Below are positions 28,674 through 40,141 of a stretch of 64,000 nt of DNA, piece after piece; position 1 is the first letter of the stretch; each line of letters starts with the position of its first letter. The notes under the pieces are model-generated. The model saw only the letters and a list, made by a program, of their open reading frames with translations. It was not told the DNA's origin and ran no database searches. The stretch covers positions 6,730,501 through 6,794,500 of the forward strand of contig NC_073356.2 of NCBI RefSeq assembly GCF_027580225.2, in the 5' to 3' direction. Origin of the DNA: Misgurnus anguillicaudatus (lineage: Eukaryota > Chordata > Actinopteri > Cypriniformes > Cobitidae). A program made the position numbers and the translations under genes.

Positions 28674-29162
28674 AGAGCACCTATTATGCAAAATCCACTA
28701 TTAAGTGTTTGGACATAAATGTGTGTTGGCAGCCATGGCCACAGACAGACAGTCCTGCATTGGGGCTGGACACACCAAAACTTTTAAACACGACTCAAAA
28801 CGCCTTGAGGACACCGAATGCAAGCTGTTTGTCAGCCAAGCGCTTTGGTAGCTCTGATACTTGAGCTGTGAGCGGGTTGGTTGCTATGGTAATGTCCCGC
28901 CCCTCTTCCATTGTGATTGGATGGCCGTGTGAAAACTGACATTGACAAGCGCCGGTTTTCAGTGCGAAAAAAAAACGCTAGCTGCTTGCTTATTTAAAAA
29001 ATGCAGAGTTTCCATTGGAATCAACTGAAAATATGCGCTGGCCGCGGGCGTAAAAGCTTTGATATGCACGCCCCCTTACTATATTTTCTGCCCTCAGCGT
29101 TCACTGTCTGTTGGTAAGGAAGTGTGGAGCTGTAGCTCATTAGCATTTAAAAGGTACACACA

Positions 29163-29205
<43 letters not shown>

Positions 29206-29532
29206 AATGCATTTTGGACATGCTAAAATGTGGGGTATTTTGAGCTGAAACTTTACAGACATACACATTCTGGGCACACCTGAAACACAAGCCCAAAGTC
29301 GACAGCATGCCACCTGCATGATGTAATTTGCGCCACCAGGAGTGTATAACAGCGTGAAAAAAATGGCAAGACAGGACACTCCACTATAAACAACATTCAC
29401 AATGGCAATAGACAGTGTTTGCACACAACATTGTTTTTTAATTTTAATTTTAATTTTCTTCCAAAACAGAAATCTAAAGAGAATTTCCTTCGCCATAATA
29501 TTTGGGCATAAAATGGGTAAAATAGGTGCCAA
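28674..29532. mobile_element. TTAA-flanked element containing a CA microsatellite
   Basis: TTAA at 28670-28673 and 29533-29536. Ends AGAGCACCTATTATGC and AATAGGTGCCAA are roughly inverted. It carries the CA tract at 29155-29203. Confidence 0.5.
29155..29203. repeat. (CA)n microsatellite
   Basis: About 24 CA units with one CCCA interruption. Likely polymorphic in length. Confidence 0.9.
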
Positions 29533-29609
29533 TTAAATGTGTATTTTAGTGCCATACAAATTAAGTCAAATAAGCAGCATTTGTGGTGTTCTGTTACTTA
29601 CCGGTGAAT

Positions 29610-29874
29610 GTGATTTCACCAAGTAGGATGTGATCCTGGATCAACACCATTGTTGGTCCTGGACCAACATTTTCATTAACCAATAAGATTGCAGGATTAG
29701 GATTAGGGTGTATGTTAGATTTAGGTTTAGGATTGGGTTAGGGGCTTTTAAAAACTATTATTTCACAGTAATTTGAGGGTTTAAAAATGGTTAGGGTTTG
29801 AGTTAAGGGTAGGTTGGGGGGGTATCTTTGATTAAAATGTTGATCCAGGATCACATCTTACTTGGTGAAATCAC
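29610..29874. mobile_element. 265-bp MITE with 37-base inverted ends
   Basis: GTGATTTCACCAAGTAGGAT... at the left and ...ATCTTACTTGGTGAAATCAC at the right are inverted with one or two mismatches over about 37 bases. The interior has degenerate GGATTAGGATTAGGG stretches. Confidence 0.8.
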
Positions 29875-31339
29875 GGCGACCGTTAATTACCACCCTAAAA
29901 ATTTTAAAATACAAAAATGTTTGTCAAGAAATCATCTTTATTGGCAATGAAACTCCTTTTCTGTTCAGAACTTATTTACACCTCTATTTAGTGCTGTCCA
30001 AACAAAACCAAGATTAATAATAAATGTTAATTATAAATAAATGGGGTCTGAATGTATGTTACAAAGGGAAGTAAAATGGCTCTCCTGATTTCCCTTCTAG
30101 GAAAACAGTAATAAAGAGGTCTATATACCATCTTATGATTTAAACATGTCTTTAAGTTTCTTTAAGGGTTTAGGGTATAGACATTATCAGTCTCAATTTA
30201 CATTTCCAACTTCACTTTCTCAACTCTTTTAAAAGCAGTATGTTTTTGACATCCACCACACACTCATTTGCTTTAAAATGACAACTCTGTCAAAACAGGA
30301 AACACATGAAGGTCATGAGTGTGTGTAATGTGTCAGTAGACACTAATAGTGAAAGTGAGCATAGTAGCATTGTTTGCACTGCACTGAGCTGAGAGTATCT
30401 GCAAACAAAGTGCTGTAGAAAAATGGCTGTAGTAAAAAAAAGTTCTTATGTATTTCAGATCATCACCACTAAGCATCTGAACGCCAGTTGTTCTCAAAAC
30501 TGCTCATCTGCACATGAACTTGAGATGAAAGGAGACATGTGTCCATTAACAAGCGGGATCATAAAAATTTAACAGCTCTTGAGGTGGGCTGTGAAACCTG
30601 TGAGTCCCAATTACAAGATAATTGCCATTAAAGAGGTGTTTGTTCTCCATAAAGCACTATATGATAATTTGAACATATAAGCTGTTAAATCATACATTGA
30701 TTTCACACTGATTCATCAGATAATGTTAACATTACAAAAAGGTTCATGTAAATTACATATCACTTTAATGAATTCTGTGAAAACACTGTTTACAAAGTTT
30801 GACACATTTTACAACACGTGCAATTCTGTTTTATTTAATGCAATTACTCTCAGTAGCGGCCATATTTGATCAACTGTATCACAGAAATATCACACATTTC
30901 TTACACATTTAACATGTCATATCTGTCAAATCTCTCTCCCTGAACATTGATAACTACAATGTTTTGGCTCGTTCAATACATGCACACGTCATTTCAGTTT
31001 ATGTGTGTGCTTACACAGTGTACTAGCTCAGGTCCGTTTAATGCTGTGAAAAGGAAATGAATGAGACATGAGCTGTTGAAGAATAGTCATGCAGAAGGAC
31101 TAAACTAAAACATTAAATTGATGTTTTACACTTGATGCCTGCCCTGCACTCCTTGTTATGTCTACTGAGGACGATTCAATGATGCCTCTACTTCCTGTAA
31201 TGACCACAGGGGCCATCCTCATGCCCTTAATCCACACTATTATGATTATGGAGCCTGCTCCTTATCCTAAGCAACCATGGACCAAATCAGGAAGGCCAGC
31301 TCCCTACTGCTCATGTCTGCTCCCCTGGTTCACGGTCAC
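29875..31339. other. intergenic, nothing recognised
   Basis: No gene, RNA or bounded repeat could be supported. Confidence 0.4.
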
Positions 31340-31454
31340 ATCTGGTCCATCTTTGATCCATCGAACCCAAGGAACACACATACTGATAAATGTATCCCTT
31401 AATGCAATGTAAATCGCCTTGGATAAAAGCATCTGCGAAATACATAAATGTAAA
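31340..31454 (+). mobile_element. tRNA-derived fish SINE fragment
   Basis: TTGATCCATCGAACCC (decayed B box), AGGAACACACATACTGATAA and the tail CTTGGATAAAAGCATCTGCG match the layout of the SINE on the minus strand at 35399-35553. Confidence 0.6.
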
Positions 31455-32522
31455 ATTTGTGTGAGCTCGCACGTGCATTTGTGCATGTGTGTAGACACAG
31501 AGAGAATGAGAAAGAGGACACTGTGGTCAGTTAAATAAAGTCAAATACAACCCACTCTCTTTCAGTAAAAATAAACACAGCCTTGAGAAGTTCAAATGAT
31601 AAAATAAAAATGCCTCAAAAAGTACACACAAAAATACACCACAAAAATACTATAAGAGTAGCTTCTAAACTGTTGTTGAATAAAGCCCTTTATCCTAACC
31701 TGCTAGAAGAGGTCAAGAAAAATAGAGATGAAGTTTCTTAAAAATACAGGGTAAACCAAGATTTGTGAGACCAAGATTTGACCAAGACGTAGGCAGGTGA
31801 GACCGAATCAAATCCATGATCAGCACTCCTCAAATTCATCTGGAATATACACGTAGCATTAAAATTTCCTTTATGTGTAGCAGTTTCCTTTAAATTCTTT
31901 GAGCAAACAAATATAAACAATAAGATGAATGAGGAACTTAACACTCCCACAAACAGTGATGTCATGTCCAGCACCTGCTTCACTAACAGACTCATTTACA
32001 TAATTCATTTAACTGTATAAATACATAATAAATTATCTTCGCATTCATGCGTTTAATGTCATTATTATTAACATAATACAGGTCAAATAATGTATTTGTC
32101 GTGATTTTGATAGGCTGTGCTTTATACCGGCAAGAAAGCTTTTTCTTTTTTTATGAACATGCAGACAAATTTGCTGCTGTTCCGATTTGAGTGTTGTTTT
32201 ATCATTGACAGAAATAATTAGCAGCATTTCTTATAAGCCTCATGTTATAATTCACATATTTTATTTAACAGAGCAAGTCTGGTCATGTGTTAAATCCCTT
32301 CAATGGCAAGGCCTTAAAATAGGGTGGACATCAATTTTACAATATAGTAGTGGTTAACAGATTACATTACCTTTTTTGAGTGAATTGAATAATTTTTGGA
32401 TCAGCAAAAAATGGAAATTAAAAGCCTATAAAATATAAAAGAACAAAGTTATAAATAAAGTATAACAGTGGTATTTAGAAACAGAAATAGAATCAAATGA
32501 ATAATACACTGTCTTCTACACC
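31455..32522. other. intergenic, nothing recognised
   Basis: AT-rich sequence with no supported gene or bounded repeat. Confidence 0.4.
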
Positions 32523-32785
32523 AGTGGTTCTCAAACTTTTTCAGCGTGCGGCCCCCTTTGTGAACGGTGCATTCCTTTGCGGCCCCCCAAAGAAAATTTA
32601 CGACAAATTTGTTCTAAAACATAACATTTTAATTAAACAAAACATATTAAATTATACAAAGTAGTGCTGTTGGTTAATAGCCTTATTTTTTATTACACAG
32701 AATTCATGATAAATTAATGTATTTTAAAAATGTCATAAAACTGGGGCCCCCTGGCACCATCTCGCGGCCCCCCTGAACTGTTTGC
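32523..32785 (+). mobile_element. truncated hAT copy related to the 2011-2297 element
   Basis: Begins CAGTGGTTCTCAAACTTTTT and matches the reverse complement of the element at 2011-2297 through the AT-rich core. The other terminal repeat is missing after GCGGCCCCCCTGAAC. Confidence 0.75.
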
Positions 32786-32876
32786 ATTCACTTTAAGACA
32801 TAACTGACTGTTACATGTTTTTATGAGAATTCTTGCCACGACAGTGGTGTTTCGAGATAATTTTATGTGTATGTAC

Positions 32877-33402
32877 AACCTGATCTCACCAATTTCCACG
32901 GAATGATCACAGAATTTTTCGCTAATTTTTTCGTGGCATTCTCACGGATCTCAGCATTTTTCCGTGGCCCTGCAACGGACTGTCTTTTTCCGCGGCATTC
33001 TCATGGATTGGTTGCTCAACTGTTTTGTCCTGTTTTCTTACCATGGTCGCTTCGGTTTAGGGTTAGATTTACATAAAATGACATCCTTACCCAAACCCAA
33101 CTCTAACCCCAACGCCAGGCGACAATTGATTAAAGTTTAGAAAATATAAAAGAATACATCAGAAAAAAATAGTACAAACCAATAGTTAAAGTCACATACT
33201 AACGCAAACACCAGATCTAAACCTAAAGCGACAATGGTTTGAAAATAGGAAAAAGCAGTTGAGTAACCAATCTGTGAGAATGCCACGGAAAAAGACAGTC
33301 CGTGGCATGGCCACGGAAAAATGCGCAGATCCATGAGAATGCCACGGAAAAATGAGCATACAGTTCAGTGACTATCCCACGGAACTTTGTGAGATCATGT
33401 TG
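32877..33402. mobile_element. foldback element with CACGGAA repeats
   Basis: CAACCTGATCTCAC and GTGAGATCATGTTG are inverted ends. The arms carry repeated CCACGGAAAAA/TTTTTCCGTGG blocks and a central GGTTTAGGGTTAGATTTA region. Confidence 0.65.
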
Positions 33403-34569
33403 ATATGTATCCTGTCAAGCACAGATAGATTCTTGTTTGCGTGCTTTTTGAAACTCCATGCATGTCTGCGCTTATTAGTGAGTGTCCAATTGAGTATGTG
33501 TGTGCGTCTGTCTGCAAGATGACTTCTTGCGTCAAATTGTTCAAAATGGCTTGAATGTTAACATTTGCAAGGTTTAGAAACACATGCAAATTATATATTT
33601 TCTATATAAATAGATATAAAATCAAAACCCCGCCACTCGGCACAGTCATGCTCCCACTGTAATACCTGAAGCAACCTATTGTATTGTAAACACCTCCTAC
33701 CCTGAACAGAGATAAGAGAGAATGGGCAGCCAAATAACCTCCATGCCTGTAGATCTCTCTTAACAATTATTCAGAGTACTAGCAGTGAATTAACTTCACA
33801 GTCTCTTTATATATGACAAAGTGATGTCTTTATTTTTTGCCCTCAGAGCTGAATTGAATTCATGCAGAAATCACTGTGTATGCTATGACTTGTTATATTT
33901 ATTAATTTATATATTTATCTCTAATAGACAGAAGGTTTATGGAGAATAAAATAATCAGGGGTTAGAGAAGCAAAAATATGGTCGGTCAGACAGACAGTAT
34001 GAGGGCGACTGATTACCCTCGGGATTCAACATTGTTTTCCTCTGCCAGAATGGAGATTCATATACAATGCAAGCAGGACTGTTATGAAAGGATATGGTAA
34101 TTAAATAAAAGAAGAGTGCAGATGAAAGCAGTAATAGATGCAGGCTGCTGTATCCTGCAACACTGTCATGTCAAATTATTCACACTCAGTCAGAATGCCA
34201 AAATCATTACTAGAACAAATCCTTCACAAAAGGAACCTGTCTTAAACATTGTTTGAAAAATAGGAAACATCACTTTAGTTAAAGTTTAAGAGCACTTATT
34301 CATCAAAGTGATTCACAAAATCATATGGAAGAGTCTGCTTTCGAATGCCGCTGAATTTGAATACATTTATTTCTTTCTTCTTTCTTTCTTTCATTCTTTA
34401 CGCCATTTCAGCATCTATGGATATTCATGTCGAGAACTGGTTAATTCATAGACAAGTTTAATCCAGACACAGGTTTGGGGGAGGGACAATTTGGCATCTC
34501 CAATTGGCCTAATATTTTTAGCCTGTTTGGAACACATCTATTTCAACATTCTGAGAGACTGATGAGTTT
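33403..34569. other. intergenic; CTTT simple repeat only
   Basis: A TTCTTTC-type tract lies at about 34371-34400. No gene or RNA supported. Confidence 0.4.
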
Positions 34570-34872
34570 ATATAAAGAGACGTATAATGCAGCTCTCTTA
34601 CTGCATAGTACTGCTTGGTACGGCTTACTTTTGGGGGGTTTCCACTGTGTACAGTATAGTACTGTTTGTAGTACCACCTTGGTTGGGGTCCCATGAGACC
34701 TGTATAGATACTAAAATGGGACATGTAAACACTGCAGATAACTGATCACAGCATTGCAGGAGGGACAACTAAAACAAAGAAACTATAATCCAACCCACTT
34801 TGAAGCAGTACTAAACTGTAATGGAAAGCAAACCGAGGCTAGTTGTGCCATTCAATGGAGAAGCGCCCTAAA
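34570..34872. repeat. decayed DNA element (GGTACGGC / GGAGAAGCGCC ends)
   Basis: TTACTGCATAGTACTGC at the left and AATGGAGAAGCGCCC at the right resemble the ends of the element at 10523-11323. Heavily mutated. Confidence 0.35.
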
Positions 34873-35398
34873 ACTCTCAAGGACTGGAGTTGGGAAACAC
34901 TAGCATAAGATGCTACACAGATGCAAGGCATTCACATCAACATGCTGACAAAGCTTTTACATTTATTAGACCAGCTATAAAACAATAAAAATCATTATTT
35001 TTGCAATAAAACAAAATGTCAAGTGTTCCTCTTGAAAATGAACATCTATAAACACTGTTAGAAAAGATTTCTCATGATATATTTATCATTCTCAATGATA
35101 TCTTATTCTGTCAGATCAAGCATTAATAATTCACTCGCACTGATGAAGTGCTAAACGTGTTTGAAATTCCATTTCCACTGTGCTGATTACACCGCTAATG
35201 CACTTTCAGTCAGGAAACCTTATGAATATTCCACACCTGCAGGAGGGAATTAAAGAAACGGTTCACCCAAAAATAAGTCCTGTATGTTTTCAGGTGGTAG
35301 CAAAATCTGACAAGATAGCACAAATTGACAGAATACCGGCATTAGTTATTGAAATTTTCCATCAGACCTCACTTTTTGACTATGAAGAACTGGATGCC

Positions 35399-35553
35399 AT
35401 ATGCTTTTTATGCATTTGGCAGACACTTTCATCCAAAGCAACTTACAGTGCCTTACATTGGATACATTTTATCAATAAATGTGTTCCCTGGTATCAAACC
35501 CATGACATTTTGCACTGCTAACACAATTCTCTATTTCAACTGAGCTACAGGAA
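35399..35553 (-). mobile_element. tRNA-derived SINE, near full length
   Basis: On the minus strand it reads GAGCTC-like/AGCTCAGTTG (A-box region), ATGGGTTTGATACC (B-box region), GGGAACACATTTATTGATAA and then the tail CTTTGGATGAAAGTGTCTGC. The promoter boxes are mutated, so it is probably silent. Confidence 0.65.
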
Positions 35554-35770
35554 CTCACTTTCATTACTTTTAAAAATGCAACATGTAATAGACACTCTAC
35601 CCTGCTCCCTATATGCCCTTAGCCCTTCAAATGGTTAACACTCCTTAGTGAGAGCTTTGGTGGGATGAAGGGTTTATGGGAAGAATATTTTTATTTTTTG
35701 TGTTTTTGGAACACATGTTTTGCACATTTGCATGCTTGTTTAAAAACATGTTCAGACTGATAGAAAATTA

Positions 35771-37215
35771 GTTTAGTTTACTTAGTTTAATTAGTTAAGT
35801 TTAGGTAGTTAGTTGAGTAGGTTTAGTTTAGGTAGTTAGTTAAGTAAGTAAGTAAGTTAGTTAAGGTAGTTTAGTTAAGTTTACTTAGTTAAGTAGTTAA
35901 GTTAGTTAAGTAAGTTAAGTTAAGTTTACTTAGTTACTTAGTTACTAAGTTAAGTTAAGTTAAGTTAAGTTAAGTTAAGATAGGATAAGATAGGTTAGGT
36001 TAGATTAGGTTAGGTTAAGTTAAGTTAAGTTAAGTTAAGTTAGTCTAGTTAGTCTAGTTGGTTAGTTAGTTAGTTAAGTTAGGTTAGTTTAGTCAGTTGA
36101 GTAAGTTTAGTTTAGTTAGTTAGATTTAGTTTAATTTACTTAGTTAAATTGGTTAGGTTAGTTAGTTAAAAGGTGAGTTAGTTAAGTTAGTCAAGTTAAT
36201 TTAGATAATTTAGTTTAGTTAGTTAAGTTAGTTGAGTAAGTTTAGTTAGTTAAATTAATTTAGTTAGTTAAGTTAAGTTGGTTTAGTTAGTTGAGTAAGT
36301 TTAGTTAAGTTAGTTTGGTTTAGTTTAGTTTACTTAGTTAAATTGGTTAGTTGAGTTAGTAAATTTAGTTAGTTAGTTATATTATTTTAGTTATTTTAGT
36401 CAGTTAAGTTAAGTTAGTTTAGTTAGTTGAGTAAGTTTAGTTAGTTAAGTTAGTTTAGTTAGTTTAGTTGGTTAGGTTTAGTTTAGTTTACTTAGTTAAA
36501 TTGGTTAGTTTAGTTAGTTAATTTAGTTAGTTATATTATTTTAGTTAGTTTAGTCAGTTTAGTTAAGTTCATTTAGTTAGTTAGGTTAGTTAGGTTAGTT
36601 TAATTAGTTTAGTTTAGTTAGTTAAGTAAGTTTAGTTAGTTAAGTTAGTTAAGTTTAGTAGTTTAGTTTAGTAAGTTGGTTTGTTTACTTAGTTAAGTTT
36701 AGTTAATTAAGTTAGTTAAGTTAGTTTAGCAAGTTAGGTTTACTTAGTTAAATTGGTTAGTTTAGTTAGTTAAATTAGTTAGTTGGTTAAGTTAGTCAAG
36801 TTAGTTAAGTGAATTTAGTTAAGTTAGTTAAGTTGGTTAGTTTACTTAGTTAAGTAAGTTAGTTAAGTTACTTTAGCTAGTTAAGTGAATTTAGTTTAGA
36901 TACTTAAAGTTAGTTGAGTAAGTTAAGTTAAGTTAAGTTTACTTAGTTAAATTGGTTAGTTTAGTTAGTTAAACAAGTTAGTTTAGTTAGGTTGAGTTTA
37001 GTTTACTTAGTTAAATTGGTTAGGTTAGTTGGTTAAGTTAGCCAAGTTAGTTAAGGTAATTTAGTTTAATCAGTTTAGTTAGTTGAGTAAGTTTAGTTAG
37101 TTTAGTTAAGTTAGTTTAGTTTAGTTAACTTAACTTAGTAACCTAACCAATTTTATTAAGTTAAGTTAAGTTAGTTTATTTCAGTTAACTTATTTTATTT
37201 TATTTTAGTTTGTTT
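35771..37215. repeat. 1.4-kb degenerate TTAG/TTAAG/TTTAG array
   Basis: Almost wholly built of GTTA-based 4- to 6-base units (TTAG, TTAAG, TTTAG, TTAGG), with pure AAGTT runs near 35950-35980 and 36015-36040. The plus strand has almost no C. No ORF or transposon end is associated. Confidence 0.9.
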
Positions 37216-37980
37216 GACTAAAAATCGAATTTTTGTTGGGCAGGTTAGCATTTATTTATACTTTTATGGTGTGAGGTGTTACATAAATATCTTTTTATCA
37301 GTCTGACAACATGCTCATGCTGCTGGTCGGCATTGGAATGTTAGCTGTTTAGCACCGTCAAAGTAATTATATTTCTTGAAGTGCTTGAATATATTTTAAT
37401 AGGCCTAGCGGGTTTCTGTTTGACCAGGGGAAACGAGGCTCAGGAGGGGAAACGTATGCCAAACGTTGTTGTGAAAGTAAATAACGTCAATAAGTCATAA
37501 TTGTAAGTGTTCATTCCTTTGCCTATAGGTAGGGTCGGCCCTGATTGAGAATGATTTGGCACATTTACAAATATTCTTTTGAACAAGTGGTTGCAGTTGG
37601 AAAGACGAAATCCCAGCTCTAGGTCACTACAACATCTAGAATGTAAATAAGTAACACTCAGATACAAGGTCCTCTGGTTCAGCACTGTCACTTCCAATTA
37701 TTCACACCAAACACAAGAACTTATATTCAGGAACAAGTGCTGAAACAGATCCACTGAACACCATCAAAGTTTTAGGTTATTGATTAGATATAATGCACGT
37801 CTTGTGCCGTAAAGACAAGCCAGTCATAATCCATACTTCTGCCAAAAGATGCATAATATACATTTCAAACAAAGCTGAAAAGGAAACAACAAATGAATGA
37901 TCACGCTGGACCATATTCAAAAATGTGGTCCATTATAGCAGGTTTTACAAGAATTTCTTATCATTTGTCAAAGATGTCAA
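37216..37980. other. intergenic, nothing recognised
   Basis: No gene, RNA or bounded repeat could be supported here. Confidence 0.35.
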
Positions 37981-37988
37981 CTGATACC

Positions 37989-38226
37989 TAGGGCTGTGGA
38001 ATTAATTGTTTTTGATTTTCAATGTTTGATTCAAACAATTACAACAACAAAATAATTGAAGTAAAACAATTATTGTGCAATTAAAATATAAATTTCATGC
38101 TGCTGGACCCATGTGTTTCCATTGCTTTGACATGTGTCACTGAGTAATGGTGTTTAATAATCGTGAATATGTTTTTTTTACCAAAATAACCATGATTATG
38201 ATTTTGCCCATAATCGAGCAGCCCTA
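37989..38226. mobile_element. small hAT MITE (TAGGGCTG ends)
   Basis: TAGGGCTGTGGAATTAATTG at the left and GAGCAGCCCTA at the right. The flanks CTGATACC and CTGAAAGC agree at 6 of 8 positions. No coding content. Confidence 0.65.
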
Positions 38227-38250
38227 CTGAAAGCAGATATAGATCACAAT

Positions 38251-38500
38251 GGGGTGGTTTCCCATACAGGGATTAATTTAAGCCAGTACAAGGCCTCAGT
38301 TTAGTTAAGAAATATAACTAGTTTTAACAAACATGCCTTACTAAAAACATTACTTCTGTGCATTTTTAGTCAAATCAAAGGGCACTGATGTATTTTAAGG
38401 TATGTCAGTCCAAGTTGTTTTCAGTTTAGACAGCTCTTACATTTATTACATTTATTTATTTTACATTTATTTTAGTCTTGGACTCCCACATGGAAAGAAC
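38251..38500 (-). repeat. MITE family member (GGGGCGGTTTCCC family), copy 2 of 4
   Basis: GGGGTGGTTTCCCATACAGG start, then the family blocks in the same orientation as the copy at 2861. The right terminus runs into the CATATATGC array. Confidence 0.65.
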
Positions 38501-38504
38501 CTAT

Positions 38505-38775
38505 ATGAGGATATATGCGCATATATATGAAACCTATATGCAGCTTATATGCCCATATGTGCTGCATATATACAGCATATATGCCCATATATGAAACATA
38601 TATGCAGCTAATATGCACATATATGCAGCACATATACAGCATATATGCACATATATACAGCATATATGCAGCTAATATGCACATATATGCTGCACATATA
38701 CAGCATATATGCACATATATGATAATATATATGCTGCATTAATGCAAAATTGAGGTGCATATATGTGCATATACA
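38505..38775. repeat. self-complementary CATATATGC/ATATGCAGC array
   Basis: About 15 irregular copies of ATATATGC with CAC or CAG joins. The units are palindromic, so both strands show long meaningless ORFs (MCILAAYMLYICAY-like). A related CATATATGTACATATATG stretch resumes at 39118-39250. Confidence 0.85.
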
Positions 38776-38904
38776 GGCCATAAATTATGTGAATTATTAA
38801 ATAAAGTTATGATGTCTGCACATTTAAAACATTTACAAGATCTGTCTAGGACATGTATAACAAAATGGTTTAATTTAACAGCTACTGTTCAGTGTTATTT
38901 AACA

Positions 38905-39040
38905 GCGATAGTAGCGCAGATGGTAGAGTGAGATGTCTAATGATTGGAAGGTTGGAGGTTCGAATCCCAGCAGTGGCACGTGGGATTGCATTTTTTTGGT
39001 GATCGGAAGGTTGGAGGTTTGAATCCTGGCTCCTGCAGGT
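38905..39040 (+). repeat. tRNA-like block (SINE head or relic)
   Basis: TAGCGCAGATGGTAGAG resembles a tRNA A box, and GGTTCGAATCCCAGC about 40 bases later is an excellent B box. A second GGTTTGAATCCTGGC follows at about 39015-39030. There is no clean cloverleaf, so this is a tRNA-derived repeat and not a working tRNA gene. Confidence 0.5.
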
Positions 39041-39399
39041 GCAAACTGTCATTGGTTGGACCTTTATTTATGTTTAATTTATTAGCAGCTACAGATTTTA
39101 ATAATTTTACCAATATATACGTTAACATATATGTGCATATATGTACATATATGTACATATAATATAGGAAACCAGCCAATTTTATATATGTCACATATAT
39201 GTAAAACCTATATCAAAACCTATATTGAAACATATATGTTTATATATGTTTTTTCCATCCGTGTCTGGGAAACTGCCCCAAACTATCTCTCGACTCTTTC
39301 CTATATTGACCCTGTAAAAACTTAAATTAACAGTTAATTCTGATTAGAAATGTTTATTTGCATAAAGAAAATGTAACTATAGTGAAATCTGTGTTTCTG

Positions 39400-39440
39400 T
39401 AGGTCAGTGGTAGAGCATTGTATTAGCAAGCAGACAAAAT
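39400..39440 (+). repeat. tRNA-Ala-like SINE head fragment
   Basis: GTAGGTCAGTGGTAGAGCAT then TGTATTAGCAAGCA matches the head of the fish SINE seen elsewhere in the window. The rest of the element is lost. Confidence 0.5.
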
Positions 39441-40141
39441 AGCAGGTTTGTGCGATTATAAATTGTTATATGAAAATGTATACATTAAGGACACAAGAAC
39501 AGTGCAAAACTGAACTTCATTAGACACAGTCAATATAACAAAAATAGCCGGGGGAGCACTGAACTTCAAGCCGAACTGTTATAGTTAAGGTTATGGTTAA
39601 AACGTGAACGGGCATTTATGTTAATGTGTATACACTTAGCGCACGGTCCCTCTGCAGTACCCCTACTGCCCTCTGGAGGCCGCAGCCGTGGCTGAAGGAT
39701 CACCAATTTTGTGGCGCTTTGTTGAAACATAATTTTTTAGTAGGCTATTTGTAGAAATGTTATGGCATTATTATATGTAAAACAATTACGTAAACAACTA
39801 TATATGTGATATTATGTTTTCTAAAGGTGCTTGTAGGATAAATTTTATGTGCAAACTTTTATTTGGCCTGTTTAACAAATGACCACAGGTACAAACGTTA
39901 TTTTTTATAATGTATATTTTGGCAGGGTTTAAACCTTTTTTTATGCAACAGTTCAAAAGTTAACCTGAACAGATGGGCTTCAAGGTACGAACCGTATGGT
40001 CGGAACTATATTTTGCCTCGTCAATGTTTCCGGTCGAGCGGTGTAAACTCAGGATCTATTTCCTGTACGTTACACGCGCGTAAGCAGGTTAATCCAAATA
40101 AAAGCTGAATATACTCCATATCTGAAAATTAATAAGTCACA

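Noticed and set aside
29140..29532. 130-codon minus-strand ORF
   Set aside because: Its C-terminal part is the CA microsatellite (CVCVCV); no domain and no splice context.
35950..36040. Interstitial telomere
   Set aside because: Units are TTAAG/TTAG/TTAGG mixtures, not the vertebrate TTAGGG repeat.
38472..38742. Overlapping long ORFs on both strands rich in Tyr/Cys/Met/Ile
   Set aside because: They are translations of the palindromic CATATATGC array; the same repeat gives similar peptides in both directions.
38905..38980. Functional tRNA gene
   Set aside because: A- and B-box motifs are present but the arms do not form a clean cloverleaf and a second B box follows; it is a tRNA-derived repeat.
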